NCBI RefSeq assembly: GCF_048544455.1
Contig: NC_133526.1
Location: forward strand, 1-64,000
DNA: 64,000 bases
Reading direction: 5' to 3'
From: Silene latifolia
Lineage: Eukaryota; Streptophyta; Magnoliopsida; Caryophyllales; Caryophyllaceae
The position numbers were made by a program, and so were the translations under genes. Positions 1 through 12,061 of this stretch are shown here, in pieces; within the stretch, counting starts at the first letter, position 1; each line of letters opens with the position of its first letter. The notes under the pieces were generated by a model that searched no databases, was not told where the DNA came from, and saw only the letters and a program-made list of their open reading frames with translations.

Positions 1-3000
1 ACAATTTGTCCACCAGCCTAGTGTAAGTTGCGCCAACGTTTTTCAAACCGAACGGCATCATTTTATACATGTATGTGCGTGTATGGTGATGAATGCGCAC
101 TTAGGCATGTCTTCTTCGGCCATGAATACCGATGGTACCCGAGAAGGCGTCTAGCAGGCTTAGCATAGTGTAGTCTGCCGTTGCATCAATTAAGCTATCT
201 ATTCGAGGCAAGGGATAGCAATATTTAGGGCATGCTTTATTAAGATTTGTAAAATCAACACACATCCTCCACCCCCTGATGACTTCTTCACCATTACAAC
301 ATTTGTTAGCCACTCGGGGTAAGTACAGGCATGATAAAACCCGCCTCAACAATTTGTCTACCTCGGCCTTGATGGCCTCATCTTTCTCGGCCGAGTAGTT
401 CCTCATCTTCCGCTTGCCGGGCGAGCGGTGGAGAGCACGTTCGGCTTGTGAACGATTACCTCTCGGCTCACGCCGGCATCTCGGCGGGCGAGTACGCGAA
501 GACGTCTTTGTTCTTCCTCGGCGGTCTAGGAGATCGGCTCGAATTTTGGCTCCAGGCCGGCAAACGATTATGGTGCGTCCTGGGTCAATTTCCACTTGCT
601 CGGTCTCGGCTCCCTCGACCATGCCGACGTTGTTGGTGCTCATCGGATCACCCTCCTGTCGTAAGGATGGGCTCTTCCCTTCTCTGATTTCTTCGCCACT
701 TTGAGGGATTGCATGTTACATCCTCCTGCGCGAGATATTTAGACATTGACAATTTCGTCTCTCTCGTCCTTTGAGACGAGCTTTTGTGCCTCCCCCGGTC
801 CGAGACATACATCAATGTCGGGCCCGAATGGACATTCTGACATCGGCCTCGCTCAAAGTGACCCGGCCTATTAAGACATTGTAGGCGGACGAACCATCAA
901 TAACCACGAACTCGGACCAAACATTTTTGGCCGCATTTGCTTGCCAAACATCACCGGAATCTGATTGACCCAGGGGTACCGTAGCCGGCCCCGGAGAAGG
1001 CGTATAGTGGGTTGGTGCGGGGGCTCGGGTCCTCGATCTTGGGCCGAGATTGAGGAAGCATTCCCTGAACATGATGTTCGTGTAGGCGCCTGTATCAATT
1101 AGCCACCTCTTAACCAAGTGGTTGGCTATGTCCAGCTGGACTACCAGCGGGTCGCTGTGCGGCGCTACGACTCATTCGTAGTCTTTCTTTCCGATGGTTA
1201 TATCGGGGACGGTGGAAGCGGGGATCGCTGTGGTGGGCACAAAGTTGATGGCTTGGTAAAGCTCATTTAGGTGCCGTTTGTGCCCATTAGCTGACCCTCC
1301 ATTCTCGTTTCCTCCGATAACAACCTGGATCACTCCCATCCTCTGGAATACTGATTTCCTATTCGCCCCGTCGGAGCTCGTTTCCGGGACTCCAGCTACG
1401 TACTTGCTGAGGGCCCCCTTTCGGATCAGCTCCTCGATGGCATTCTTCAGATGCCGACAGTTGTCGGTCTTATGGCCGGGCTGGCCGTGGTAATCGCAAA
1501 ATTGGCTTGCGTCGCCTTCCGCCCTCGTCTTGGGGGGTCTTGCCCACTTCTGCCCTTCATTCTTGCTCAGGGCGAAGACCTCGGCCGGAGATTTGACCAG
1601 GGGGGTGAGACCGCTGTACCGCTTCTGGGTGTATGGTCCCGAACTCCCCCCGGCGCCCGCCGAGTTCTGTTTCCTATTAAATCTCTCAGGCCGTGACCGA
1701 TTCATGTCACGGCGACCTTCATCAACGTTGTCCCGGCGGCTCCTCCTTTCTGGGTGCCCAACTTCACTTTGGCCTACCCAGGTCTTGTGGTAGTCTTCCA
1801 CCTTTACGGCTCGGTCGGCCATCTTTCTGGCGGAGTCCAGGTTGAGGACCTCGCACTTGATCAGCTCATTTTTGAGCTCGCCTTTCGGGAGGCCTTTCAT
1901 CAGTGCGAAGGCCGCCAGTTCGGTGTTCAGCTCACGGATCTGCTGAGCTTTTGCGTCGAACCTCTTCACATAGCTTCGTAGAGACTCGTCCTCCCCCTGT
2001 CGGATAGTGAGGAGATCCGATGTCTCCACGGCCCTCCTCTTGTTGCAGGCGTACTGGGCTATGAAGTTATCCCTTAGGTCGGCGTAACGATATCTGAACC
2101 ATTAGGCAGCCCCTTGTACCAACTCTGGGCCATCCCATGCAGGGTTGTTGGGAAGACTCGGCACCATACCTCATCAGGCTGCTCCCATACCGACATGTAA
2201 GACTCGAAAGCCTCGGCATGGTCGGTTGGGTCACTGTCCCCTTTGTATGATAGGGACGGCAGCTTCAGTTTGGTCGGCACAGAGACTTCGAGGACATAGG
2301 CACTGAGGGGCTGTCTTACCACGTGTCGAATGACACGTGGCGATCGGCTCCTCGCAGCCCTACTCCGGCTTCTCTCCCCGTGGCGGGAAGGGCTTCTTGT
2401 TGTCCGACTTTGGAGAGTCGGACTTCTTTCTTCATTTCTTCGGGTGTGGCCTCGTTGTTGCCGCGGCGACGCTGTCCTCCCGCGAGTGGGGGAAGGACTT
2501 TGGTCTGCCACTGGCAGCACAGGCTTCGCCGGCGTCCTAGTATGCATGGCTTCTTGTTACGCCCCGGACAAGTTGTTCGGGGTCACTTTATGGGCCGTGG
2601 TCACCTGTGGGTGTGCTGCCGTCACCGTCGTTGCGGCGGGGGTGATCGGCGTCTACCCATCGAGTCCGAGAATAACTTCGGTTGGGTGCATCGACCACAT
2701 GTCCCATGATAGTGACTGGCCGTGACGGCGGTGTTTACAGCTCACTTGGCATCCGTACTTCACCGGCTCAATCACTCGGCGGTGGGGACGCGATCTCGAA
2801 ATTAGGGAATGTGTCATCCTGGTAGAGTTCGGTTTCTACACTCACAAATTAAATTTTTTTGACATTTTCTTAGCTTTTTGAATGGTTTTTTTTTTTTTTG
2901 GTTTGTTTTTTTTTTAAAAGGTAGGTGACCAGCTTTTAGTATGGTTTCCCACAGATGGCGCCAATTGTTCCGGGTGTAATTCCGGAGCAGTGTTTGTGAC

Positions 3001-3547
3001 CACGTAAGCTTGATGAATGACGTCTTTGCTTGACTCTTCCTTTCGGCCTCTCCTGAAACAATGAACAAACGAGGCTCGGCTTGTGCAGGCGTACTCGTTC
3101 CGACGCTCAAGTCAGTAAACTTAAAGAGATTAAGTTGTATGTTACTTGGCAAAGTATATTGTAGAGAGATAAAAGAGTTTATACCAGATTAATAGTGAGT
3201 TTATGGATGAATTGTGGATTATTGGATCGTTTTCTCAATGAGGATTGAGAAGTATTTATAGACTTTCACCTTTTGTCACGTAGTGGCCAAGTGGCGAAGC
3301 GGTGGAAAGATCGTTCTCTACCCTCGCCCAAGGACCCATGGCGGCCGGTGACTGGTTGACTCCATCTTGGGGACTTGGATGTGAGTACGCGGATTTGTCT
3401 CCTACCGGTGTGGTTTGCCTAGCCAGAGACCAGTAATGATAGGCCATTTGCGTCGGTTAAGGGTCGAGAGATGTTGACTTGCTGTGGATATCCTTGACCA
3501 TGCTCAATATGTTGACTCGGTCAGCGGGTGCAGAATATGCCCCATCA
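1..3547 (-). mobile_element. Tat/Retand-type Ty3/gypsy LTR retrotransposon, cut by the window edge
   Basis: A fossil LTR element read on the minus strand. It enters at its 5' LTR (3547-2966), passes the primer-binding region at about 2965-2948 (ATTGGCGCC start, as in the element at 19183), gag (about 2547-1172), a protease with an LIDTGA motif (about 1117-812) and the first part of reverse transcriptase (about 643-1), then runs off the window. Gag and RT segments closely resemble those of the element at 19183-30371, so it is the same lineage but an older, more diverged copy. It looks broken, with the coding region falling into several open segments. The 3' LTR and any target duplication lie outside the window. 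Lineage is inferred from the gag, protease and RT resemblance and the shared primer site. Confidence 0.9.
2966..3547 (-). repeat. 5' LTR of the reverse-oriented Tat-type element
   Basis: The repeat begins on the minus strand with TGATGGGGCATATTCTGCAC and ends with ACACCCGGAACA, so it has the usual TG...CA ends. It is 582 bp long. A TATA-like TATAAATACTTC lies in the middle, as in the LTRs of the 19183 element, and probably marks the start of the element's transcript. It is only moderately similar to those LTRs, which supports a separate and older insertion. Confidence 0.88.
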
Positions 3548-4654
3548 ACGGCACTTAATGAGATTTCGAGACTATTCCTCTTAAAAGTAGCCCTACAAAT
3601 TTAATGACATCATTAAAACCCTCGATTAATATAATTTATTACCGAAAAGCCTAATCAGTGTCAAATTTATGGTGTATATAAATGGTTATGAACGGTAATA
3701 AACGGCCTTGGACGTTGGTCACCATTAGAGTCGCAAAACTCAGAGCCCGACCTGTAGACCCCATAAACCCAGTTAAGCCACAATACAAATGAAGTTCGAC
3801 GACTGCTTTCGGTTGCAAAATAAGTTTTTAAGATTTCCGTTATATATACACTTCATTGATTTAGGTATTCATATCCTACCCTATCATTCTTAATCAGTAT
3901 AATTGTCAATTTATTCAAGGTTACTATATTAATTGAATCATTCTTAATCAATTTGGCTTATCTCCAATTTTAATTTTGTACCTCAAAGTCATTTCAATTG
4001 TTTGTTTTTATTTGTATTTAAGGGAACTTGCTTTACTTTCATGCTCTACGCTGACTCAAATGTTGTTGTACTCCATCAATTCAAAGCTGAGGTTAATTTG
4101 TGTGCTGTGAATTTGTGAGAATGAATGGACAATTTTTTGCTGTTAATGAATTTTGGACTTGTTGGTAGACACAGACCGACCCAGATCCAACGGGTATGGG
4201 TTTGGGTCTGCTGATTTTGGACCCTTGTGGAGTTGCGGGTTTATGTCGGGTTTGGGTCCAAGGTGAATGTTGCTGGTCCGGGTCTTATAGGATCCAACCC
4301 AAAGCCAACTCCCGTCAATCACTACTTTTTATAATAAGGTCATTAAGGTTTTTTGTAATATGATTTTTTTGAAGGTGTTCAAGTGTGAGCTTGGGCCGGA
4401 TACAAGCGGGTTAGTGGTTTGGGGACGGATTAATAGGCTGGTCTTCGTATTTTACTTAAAATGTCTTATTCGTACCTATTTTTTTAGCGGGTAAGATGGA
4501 CCAGGTTTAATGAAAGAGATGACCAATAAACAACTCTAGATTTTTTTGTTTGGAGTGTTACACTAACAAGGAAGAGTTGGGTGCACATGGGTATGTGGAT
4601 GGGTTTGGGCAATCGTAATAAAGTAGAGTAGTAGTTAGTTACACAAATTCGGCA

Positions 4655-4822
4655 TATATCCGTCACTCTTAAGTGACGGATACCATTTTACCTCACAAAA
4701 TAATCACTTTTTTTCTCTCTGCAACATTATTTATGTGGTCCCCTTTCTCCACTAACCCATTTTGTTACCATTTTATCTCACAAAATATCCGTCACAAATG
4801 GTAACCCGTCACAAGGGAGACC
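4655..4822. mobile_element. MITE-like element, ATCCGTCACTC family, copy 1
   Basis: It opens with ATCCGTCACTCTTAAGTGAC, which is itself a small inverted repeat, and ends with GTCACAAGGGAGA. A nearly identical block of about 170 bp sits at 41833-41997, and the same terminal motif recurs at 62386-62516. Size, inverted ends and dispersed copies fit a non-autonomous DNA transposon. The left terminus seen at 41815 (TCTCATTTGTGAC) is not clear in this copy, so it may be truncated. Confidence 0.6.
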
Positions 4823-4864
4823 AATTGAGTTAGTTATTACGGCAGTTAAAAAAAAGACACAAAA

Positions 4865-5038
4865 TCTCAATTGTGACGGCACGTATCCGTCACTTTGGAG
4901 TGACGGATACCATTTTCCCTCACAAATGACCCAAATAGAGGTGAGAGGGAAGCACATGGGGGTGCTCCCACCTTATCCCCCTATCCGTTTTGTGAGTGGT
5001 ATTATCCGTCACTTACCTCGACCCGTCTTCAGCAAGAC
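4865..5038. mobile_element. MITE-like element related to the GTGACGGATACC family
   Basis: The block starts TCTCAATTGTGACGG and shares GTATCCGTCACTTTGGAGTG and GTGACGGATACCATTTTCCC with the neighbouring element, but its middle differs and its end is CCCGTCTTCAGCAAGAC. It looks like a relative of the 4655 element, not a direct copy. Termini are approximate. Confidence 0.45.
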
Positions 5039-5389
5039 TAATTGAAAAAAAGAAGAATCCTGATCAAGACAGGGAGACAAATAGGTCTATCAATTCATAA
5101 AGCACCCAACCCAACCCAACCCAACCCACCTCTTCTAACTTTGTGTTCCTCTTTCTATTTCACTTTCCATGCTTGTATCTTGGACAATTGGCTTCTATTC
5201 TGCCCATCCTTTATTTCCCTCTTTCTTCTCTTATTTTTATAATAATAATATTATATTCGTTTGGTTGTGTTAATTTGATTGAATTGAGGAATCTGGTGAA
5301 ATGATGAATTAAGCAAGCAGCTGCTACTAGTGTTGTTTATTCCCTAGATTTACAAGTGATCAATCTCTGTTATTGTAATTTAATTAAGA

Positions 5390-8300
5390 ATGGAGATGGA
5401 AGTTAGGGGGTCGGGGAAGAGAAGGTTAGAATGGGATTTGAATGAGTGGAGATGGGATGGTGACTTGTTTATAGCTTCATCATCATCATCATCCACCACA
5501 TGCTCATCACATGAACATCAACATGAAGATGCTTTGGGTTTCAACCTTGGGGGGCCTTCTAATCCTAATATTCCTAATATTCCTACTACTACTACTACTA
5601 AGGTTGGTGGTGCAGGTGTTGTTATTTCAGTGTGTCAGGTTCAGAACTGCGTGGCTGATCTCTCCAAAGCAAAAGACTATCACCGACGTCACAAGGTGTG
5701 TCAGATCCATTCCAAATCAACTCATGCTCTTGTCAATAATATCCTTCAACGTTTTTGCCAGCAGTGTAGCAGGTTTCATCTTCTTCATGAATTTGATGAC
5801 GGCAAGCGAAGTTGTCGACGTCGCTTGGCTGGCCACAATAAGCGCCGTAGAAAAACACACCCTCCTCCTCCTCCTTCTCCTCCTGGAACCCCTATCACTA
5901 ACAACCTTGTCTTAATTAGCTTGCTCAACATACTCTCCAACATCCACTGTATGTTTCTTCCTTTTTCTATTATATACACTACATTTACTTTTCATTACCC
6001 CTCCTCCATATGTTTTATGCTCATAATACTCATTCTTCTTGTTTATTCTGTCACACACTCTGTTGTTCAGCTAATAACAGCTCTGCCCACCCGGACCTAG
6101 TTGCTCAGCTTTTAACTACCCTTGCTAACCCGTCTGGACTGCACAAGGGCAAACCCATTTCTGGAGTTTTGCTGGATTCCCAAATTACAAGAGAGACACT
6201 TGATAAGAGGGGCCTGGAATTGCAGACTGCCTCTCCTCAAAGTCCCCGCAGCTTGTTCCCTATTAACCAAAGTCCTCCCGCTGCTTATTCTAACACCACT
6301 CAAGGCCGCAAAAACAACATGAATAATTTTGACCTCAACGACATTTACGTTGATTCCGATGATGGAATGGACGATTTGGAGAGATCGCCAGTTACTCACA
6401 ACAATGCTAGTGGTTCTACTGCTTACCCTCCATGGGGACCTCATGATTCACACAACTCAAGTCCACCTCAGAATTCTGATTCCGCTTCTGGACACTCACC
6501 TTCTAGTTCTAGTGAAGAAGCACAGGTAGCTCCCTTTTCCCTTCTACGTGTATTGCTATTCCCATGTTTATGTAAAACTATAAGCTTTCTTTTTATACGT
6601 GTTACCTTTGCAGAGCCGTACTGATCGAATTGTTTTCAAGCTATTTGGTAAAGAACCTAGTGAGTTCCCTATGGCGCTTCGTGGACAGGTATCAAGGACT
6701 ACAAGTTTTAAAGTTCAATACTTCAATGATTGATGTCGACACAAACACTGACACAGGTGCTGATATCTAGAATTTACAATTCTGCAGATCCTTGACTGGC
6801 TGGCCCATACTCCTACTGATGTCGAGAGCTACATCAGGCCTGGCTGTATAATTCTGACTGTCTATCTTCGTTTAGCGGACTCCATGTGGGAGGAGGTAAT
6901 AACGTCTTTGTCAACCGTATGTTACTCCTATTTGTTGGATAATACTGTGTAGTTACTTAGTTCTTTGACTACTGTATCTAGATGCGCTCGGATCTTTCAT
7001 CCTGCTTAACTCGACTATTGGACACTGATGACTCCTTTTGGACTACTGGATGGGTATTTGTTCGGGTGCAAAATCAAATTGCATTCGTCCATGATGGTTA
7101 GCTGTCTTCACCATTCTCCTTTTCCTGCTTATCAGTAGTTTGTTTGTTGAAGTCTACTCATTTCTTTTAAAATGTCTGTTTTTCCAGGCCAGGTCCTCTT
7201 GGATAAGTCATTATCTCTTGAGAGTAGCAAGTGCCGTAGGATATTGAGTGTCGTACCTTTAGCAGTATCTGCCGGTGAACAAGCACAATTTCACGTTACA
7301 GGTTGCAGCCTCTCTCGTTCAGGGACAAGGTATGTAGTGCACGTGCTTCATTAGATTTAGGGCTTTGTGCTTACCTTGTGCTGCAAGAGCCTGCAACCTT
7401 AACAGAATTAAAGGGTATCATTATTTTTCCTCCATGACTTTTTTTCAGATTACTCTGTGCACTGGAAGGAAAATATCTTGATCAAGAGCCAAGTCAAGAC
7501 GTTGGTGAGGATGGTGACTGTGAGGACGAAGATGATATTGAGAATGCCAATTTAACATGTCCCATACCCAACGTCGTTGGCAGAGGTTTTATCGAGGTAT
7601 CACTTGCTCTAATGGAAGTTTTACTATTTTAGGCATTTCAAGATCATTCAGTAAAAATAAGTTTTGGTTAAGCCTAAACTCTGGAATTATCAGTCATGTG
7701 TAAACATGGGAAATCAAAGAAAATAAATATTTTCGGACGACCCTTGATCTTATACAGCGGGCAGCGGCAGTCAAGTTTTTGGTTCCATTTCCTGGTTCAG
7801 TTCAGGATGTCTCCTTACAAGTTCCTCGAGTCTTATAGGAGGGCTGGCCGTCTCATATAAGTTTAGAGTTACCAGGTCATTTGGTTTTATTTTCTGACCT
7901 TTTTAGGTGAAATCGGTTGAATGATTCATTGTTAGCAGACTCCAAATCCTTTGAGGATTAAAGCTCTGATGTTTTGTTGTCTTAGACGATATTGTTTTAA
8001 GAACGCTAAGGAGGTGTCGCTCATGTTATTTGAAACCAGCCGGTATATTTGTTTTTATCTCCCATCTCTTTTTCTGCCCCTATTCTATCCTTTTAATATA
8101 GGGTTATTTAATAACAATAATCCAACCTAAGGTTCTTCTTCCCCATTTAATCCATCTTATTGATTATCCCATATTAATCTTATCTTTGCTATCATTTATC
8201 TTATTTTACACCCACTTTTATGTTTACCGGCTGTGACATGTTATGCTTACTTATTAGCAGGTATTTTTTTTAAAGACTTCATCTTCCTGTTCTTCCTTCA

Positions 8301-10387
8301 TCTTCAACCTTCCTTTTTATCTTCTCCATTTTATTCACCACCATGGCTGCCAAATCACCCAACTATTACCATTACCTATAGCCTTCCGACCTCCATGCTA
8401 ACAATCACTCTCCTCTAATGGCTCTATACCACATGACCCCACTCACCACCGCCTTATGAATCCTCACCGTCCGACATCGCCGCCACCAGCAGCCACCCCA
8501 ACACGATTACACTATGCAAATCATCACCCCAATTTCAACCATTGAATTCGCACACCATCACACCATATAAACCATCTTATACACCACCAGTACCAAAGCC
8601 CCTCACAACCCTTACGCACCACACCTTCAAGCCATCATCGTTCACCACTAACAAGAGCACCATCTTCAACCAGCGAGCACTTTTTATCAATCAAACACCA
8701 TCATTCACGCCACCAACAGTAGTGAGAATTTTCGAACCTAGATCCCTAATTCAATTTGGGAGTAAATTTTAATTTAGGTTTTGGGTGATTGTGTGATGGT
8801 GGTGTTAAATTGGAGAATGAAAATGAAGAAAAAAGGAGAAATGATACTGATAATGATGAAAGAAGAAGAAATGGAAGATGGCAAAAAAAATTAAGATGAT
8901 AATGATAATGATGAATGGAGAACAAGATCTGGGAAAATGAAGGAAAAATTGGAGAATGAAAATGAAGAAAGGAAAGTGACGAAAGATAAAGGTGGTGTTA
9001 AATAAAGGGGTGACCCGTTTAACAGGTTGCCCTTCCAAAAGATCAAAATATGATAAATGATAGCAAAGATAAGATTAATATGGGATAATCAATAGGATGG
9101 ATTAAATGGAGAAGGGGAGCCTTAGGTTGGATTATTGTCATTAAATAACCCTTTAATATATTATCCTTGGGGAGAGTTGTTGTAGATGAAATCACTGAAC
9201 TTCTAGGGCAATCCTATTCGAACTTATCAATATCTTGTGAAAGTTGACGCACTGACGGGCGCTCACTTTTAACTATCCAGGTTGAAGATCATGGCCTCAG
9301 CAGTAGTTTCTTCCCTTTCATTGTCGCAGAACAGGATGTATGCTCTGATATACGCAAGCTAGAAAGTGTCTTTGAATTGAAGGAGAATACTGAAGATATG
9401 TATGAATTCAACGAAAACTCAGAGGCTAGGCGTCAAGCCATGGACTTCTTAAATGAGATGGGATGGTTACTTCACAGAATCCAATCGAAATCTCGATTGG
9501 GACACCTAGATCCCAACACGGCCACATTTGTCTTTAAAAGGTTTAGATGGCTGATGGACTTCTCTATGGATCATGATTGGTGTGCGGTGGTTAAGAAACT
9601 ATTAGATGTTTGGATGACTGGAAGTGTAGGGTTTGGAGACCACCCTACCTTGAATGCTGCATTGTCCGAGATGAGTCTCCTTCATCGAGCTGTACGTAGA
9701 AATTGCAGGTCTATGGTGGAGCTTCTGGTTGGATATGTGGCTACAACTTGTGCAGAAGAGTTGCGATCAACCAATGATGGAGACTATTTGTTTACGCCTG
9801 ATGCCCAGGGACCTGGTGGGTTGACACCATTACATGTTGCTGCTGGTAGGGATGGGTCTGAGGAAATTTTGGACGCTTTGACTGATGATCCTAGAAAGGT
9901 ATAGTGTTCTTCCTTTGTTTGCATCTTACATTCGGTTGACTGGATTATCTGACTGTGCTTGTGTGCACAGATTGGGGTTGAAGCATGGAAAAATGCAAGG
10001 GATAGCACGGGGGCCACCCCAGAGGATTATGCACGTTTACGAGGCCACTATTCATACATCCATTTGGTCCAGAGGAAATTGAAACGCAGCGCGAGGGCAG
10101 GGGGGGAGCAGGTGGTAATAGACATCCCAGGAGAGAGTCAGCAGGTGGATAAAGTGGAGAAGCAATTTGAGATTGGATCAGTGGCAATAACATGCAAACA
10201 ATGTGATAGGAAGATGGGGTATTACGGAAATGCACGTACGGCAATGGTGTACAGGCCTGCAATGCTGTCAATGGTTGCAGTAGCGGCAGTGTGCGTGTGC
10301 GTGGCACTGTTGTTCAAGAGTATGCCTACGGTTGTGTGTCTATTCCAGCCGTTCCGTTGGGAGTCACTGAATTATGGGTCCAGCTAA
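5390..10387 (+). CDS. SPL1: SQUAMOSA promoter-binding-like transcription factor, SPL1/SPL12 type
   Basis: A plant-specific DNA-binding transcription factor that recognises GTAC-core sites; the SPL1/12 group is large, lacks the miR156 site of small SPLs, and is linked to heat tolerance of inflorescences in Arabidopsis. Coding exons are 5390-5948, 6071-6525, 6614-6688, 6788-6895, 6982-7096, 7188-7329, 7449-7596, 9281-9898 and 9971-10387, giving 878 aa against about 881 for AtSPL1. The SBP domain is at residues 82-157: first zinc site C82, C87, C104, H107; second C123, C126, H130, C142; nuclear signal in the basic run 139-156. Then come an [12 protein letters not shown] motif, ankyrin-like repeats ([31 protein letters not shown]) and a C-terminal membrane-type segment ([20 protein letters not shown]) ending [14 protein letters not shown], all characteristic of this group. 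The start is the first ATG of the frame. Unusually, the SBP box is uninterrupted, and intron 7 holds a transposon. Confidence 0.95.
7915..7985 (+). mobile_element. Degraded 3' end of an RTE-type LINE in SPL intron 7
   Basis: The stretch with GATTCATTGTTAGCAGACTC, then CCAAATCCTTTGAGGATTAA and AGCTCTGATGTTTTGTTGT, lines up with the 3' end of the RTE element at 52610-52682 (GATTCATGTCAGCCGACCCC, CCAAATCATTTTGGGATTAA, GGCTCTGATGTTGTTG). It is a short, decayed, 5'-truncated LINE or SINE tail. The boundaries are approximate. Confidence 0.55.
8101..9151. mobile_element. Non-autonomous Mutator-like element (MULE) in SPL intron 7
   Basis: About 105 bp at each end form a long inverted repeat, starting GGGTTATTTAATAACAATAA and ending TTGTCATTAAATAACCC. 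The element is flanked on both sides by the same 9 bp, TTTAATATA (8092-8100 and 9152-9160), the target-site length of Mutator transposons. It is 1051 bp long with no transposase. The interior has a C-rich, proline/threonine-type left half and a purine-rich right half; I do not recognise a captured gene. Confidence 0.9.
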
Positions 10388-12061
10388 AGTGGGTAATCCA
10401 ACATATATATACATATATATATATATTGTATAATAGTACATGTATTTGCAATTCTATATGAGTAATGTAATTGGGTGGTAAAGTATGGTATTTCAATCAA
10501 GAATGTACAAGATGTGGCGCCATCACCATGTGAAGAAGACAATGCATTTATTATAAGAACAAGGAAACCATGTGAATGTGAATGTGGGCAATGCCTACTG
10601 CATTTGTGATTTGCCTAATCTACTCTATCTACCAAGACAGAAGAACAAGCTTAATGGTAGCATGTGCTAATAAAAATAAACCCACAACTTAAGGAACTTG
10701 TTTTCAACTGCCTCACATGCTCTTGTCCTCTTCATAGCATACTAGTACTACTATAACCAACTCAACACTTATAAGTACCAAATTTACACTAGTTATTGTA
10801 TTAAGAATTTATTTCTCCTAAATTGGATTTTCCTAATTACATTTTTACGACCATCAATATTTTTGTACGCAACCTCGCACTTAGTGACTATGAGAGATTA
10901 AGAGCGATAGCAATGACGAAATATGAGTTTTATAAGTACTATACAAGGAACATCTTATTATCTTAACTATTGAGCTAGAAATCATCTAGAGTGTCTATAT
11001 TTGAGCCACACTATTGCATTCCTAAGAGGCTAAGATCCGAAAAGGAATTCTCTCTGATGCGAAATGCGGAAGCGGAATAACAGAAAAATAAAATAAAAAG
11101 GATATTTGTCTTGAATTCATGTGTTGAATTTAAGTCAATGGGATATTTACTCGGTGCTAGACCTATAACACGAGTAATGGTGAGAATACTCAAGACCTAT
11201 TGAATATTACTCGGGCTAAACCTTGATCGCGTCAAACTCTAACAATTTTTATCGAATGCATCGATTTTTTTTTTCATCTCAATTCTCTCTTCAATATGTA
11301 TCTTACAAATGATGGCAAAGACCTCTATTTATATTAAAAGAAATAACTACTAACATTGAATCTAGTCTCTACTACTTGTAGTCTAAATGCAAAGGCTTGA
11401 AAAAAAGACATTGAACATAGTCCAACATCAAAAACAATAAACCTTAATACATTGAACATAGTCTCAGATGAATGATAGCGATATTTGTATCACTCTCATT
11501 AGCTAAAACACCACATTAGTAGGATGAGAAGAGAATTTTAGACGTGTGTCTAATGCACAAATAAGATTATACATCCAAATGTCTGTAAGTTGTCACAACT
11601 TCTATAAGAAATCCAGAACTTTATATGTATTTTTTAAGAGATAATTCAAAGTTCATGCTTTTAATGTGTAATTGAATGAGTTTAATACTTTGTAATAAAG
11701 CTCGTGTTATTTAACATAGCTCGTGTTATTGAACATAAATCGCTCAGATTTTACACCGTATAACATATACAACTGGTTATACTCCCTCTATTTTTCTATA
11801 TATGACTTTCTCACATTTCGAGACACACACTTCTCTCTTCAATATCTCTCAAATTATATGCTTAAATAATAATAAATTTGAGAAAATAAAAAGGAGTTAC
11901 TTTTGACTTAGGCATATGCTTAATCTCAAAAATTGAGTAAGCCAAATAATATGGTACTCGAAAATAATTAAGAAGATAGCAAAAATTCCTTAAATTATAA
12001 GTTTGGTAGCGTATTAAAGAGGAAGACGTGTATTGAAAGGGAGAAGCAGGCAAAGAGAAAG
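10388..12061. other. Intergenic region between SPL and ATG8
   Basis: The first few hundred bases hold the SPL 3' UTR, including a TA-repeat (about 10400-10425). The rest is AT-rich without a recognisable gene. Near 11781 there is a fragment starting ACTCCCTCTATTTTTC, which resembles one end of a Stowaway-type MITE without a matching second end nearby. The last few hundred bases should hold the ATG8 promoter. Confidence 0.6.

Larger units (their letters stand above)
3548..5389. other. Intergenic region and SPL promoter with small repeats
   Basis: I see no gene here. About 4160-4320 is a low-complexity stretch rich in GGGT/ACCC runs. Two related small MITE-like elements lie at 4655-4822 and 4865-5038. 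From about 5040 to 5389 the sequence is pyrimidine-rich and likely holds the promoter and 5' leader of the SPL gene. The short open frames here are not supported as genes. Confidence 0.6.

Noticed and set aside
8233-8772. Pro/Thr/Ser-rich frames inside the SPL intron
   Set aside because: They lie wholly inside the MULE, have no recognisable domain and are explained by C-rich simple sequence.
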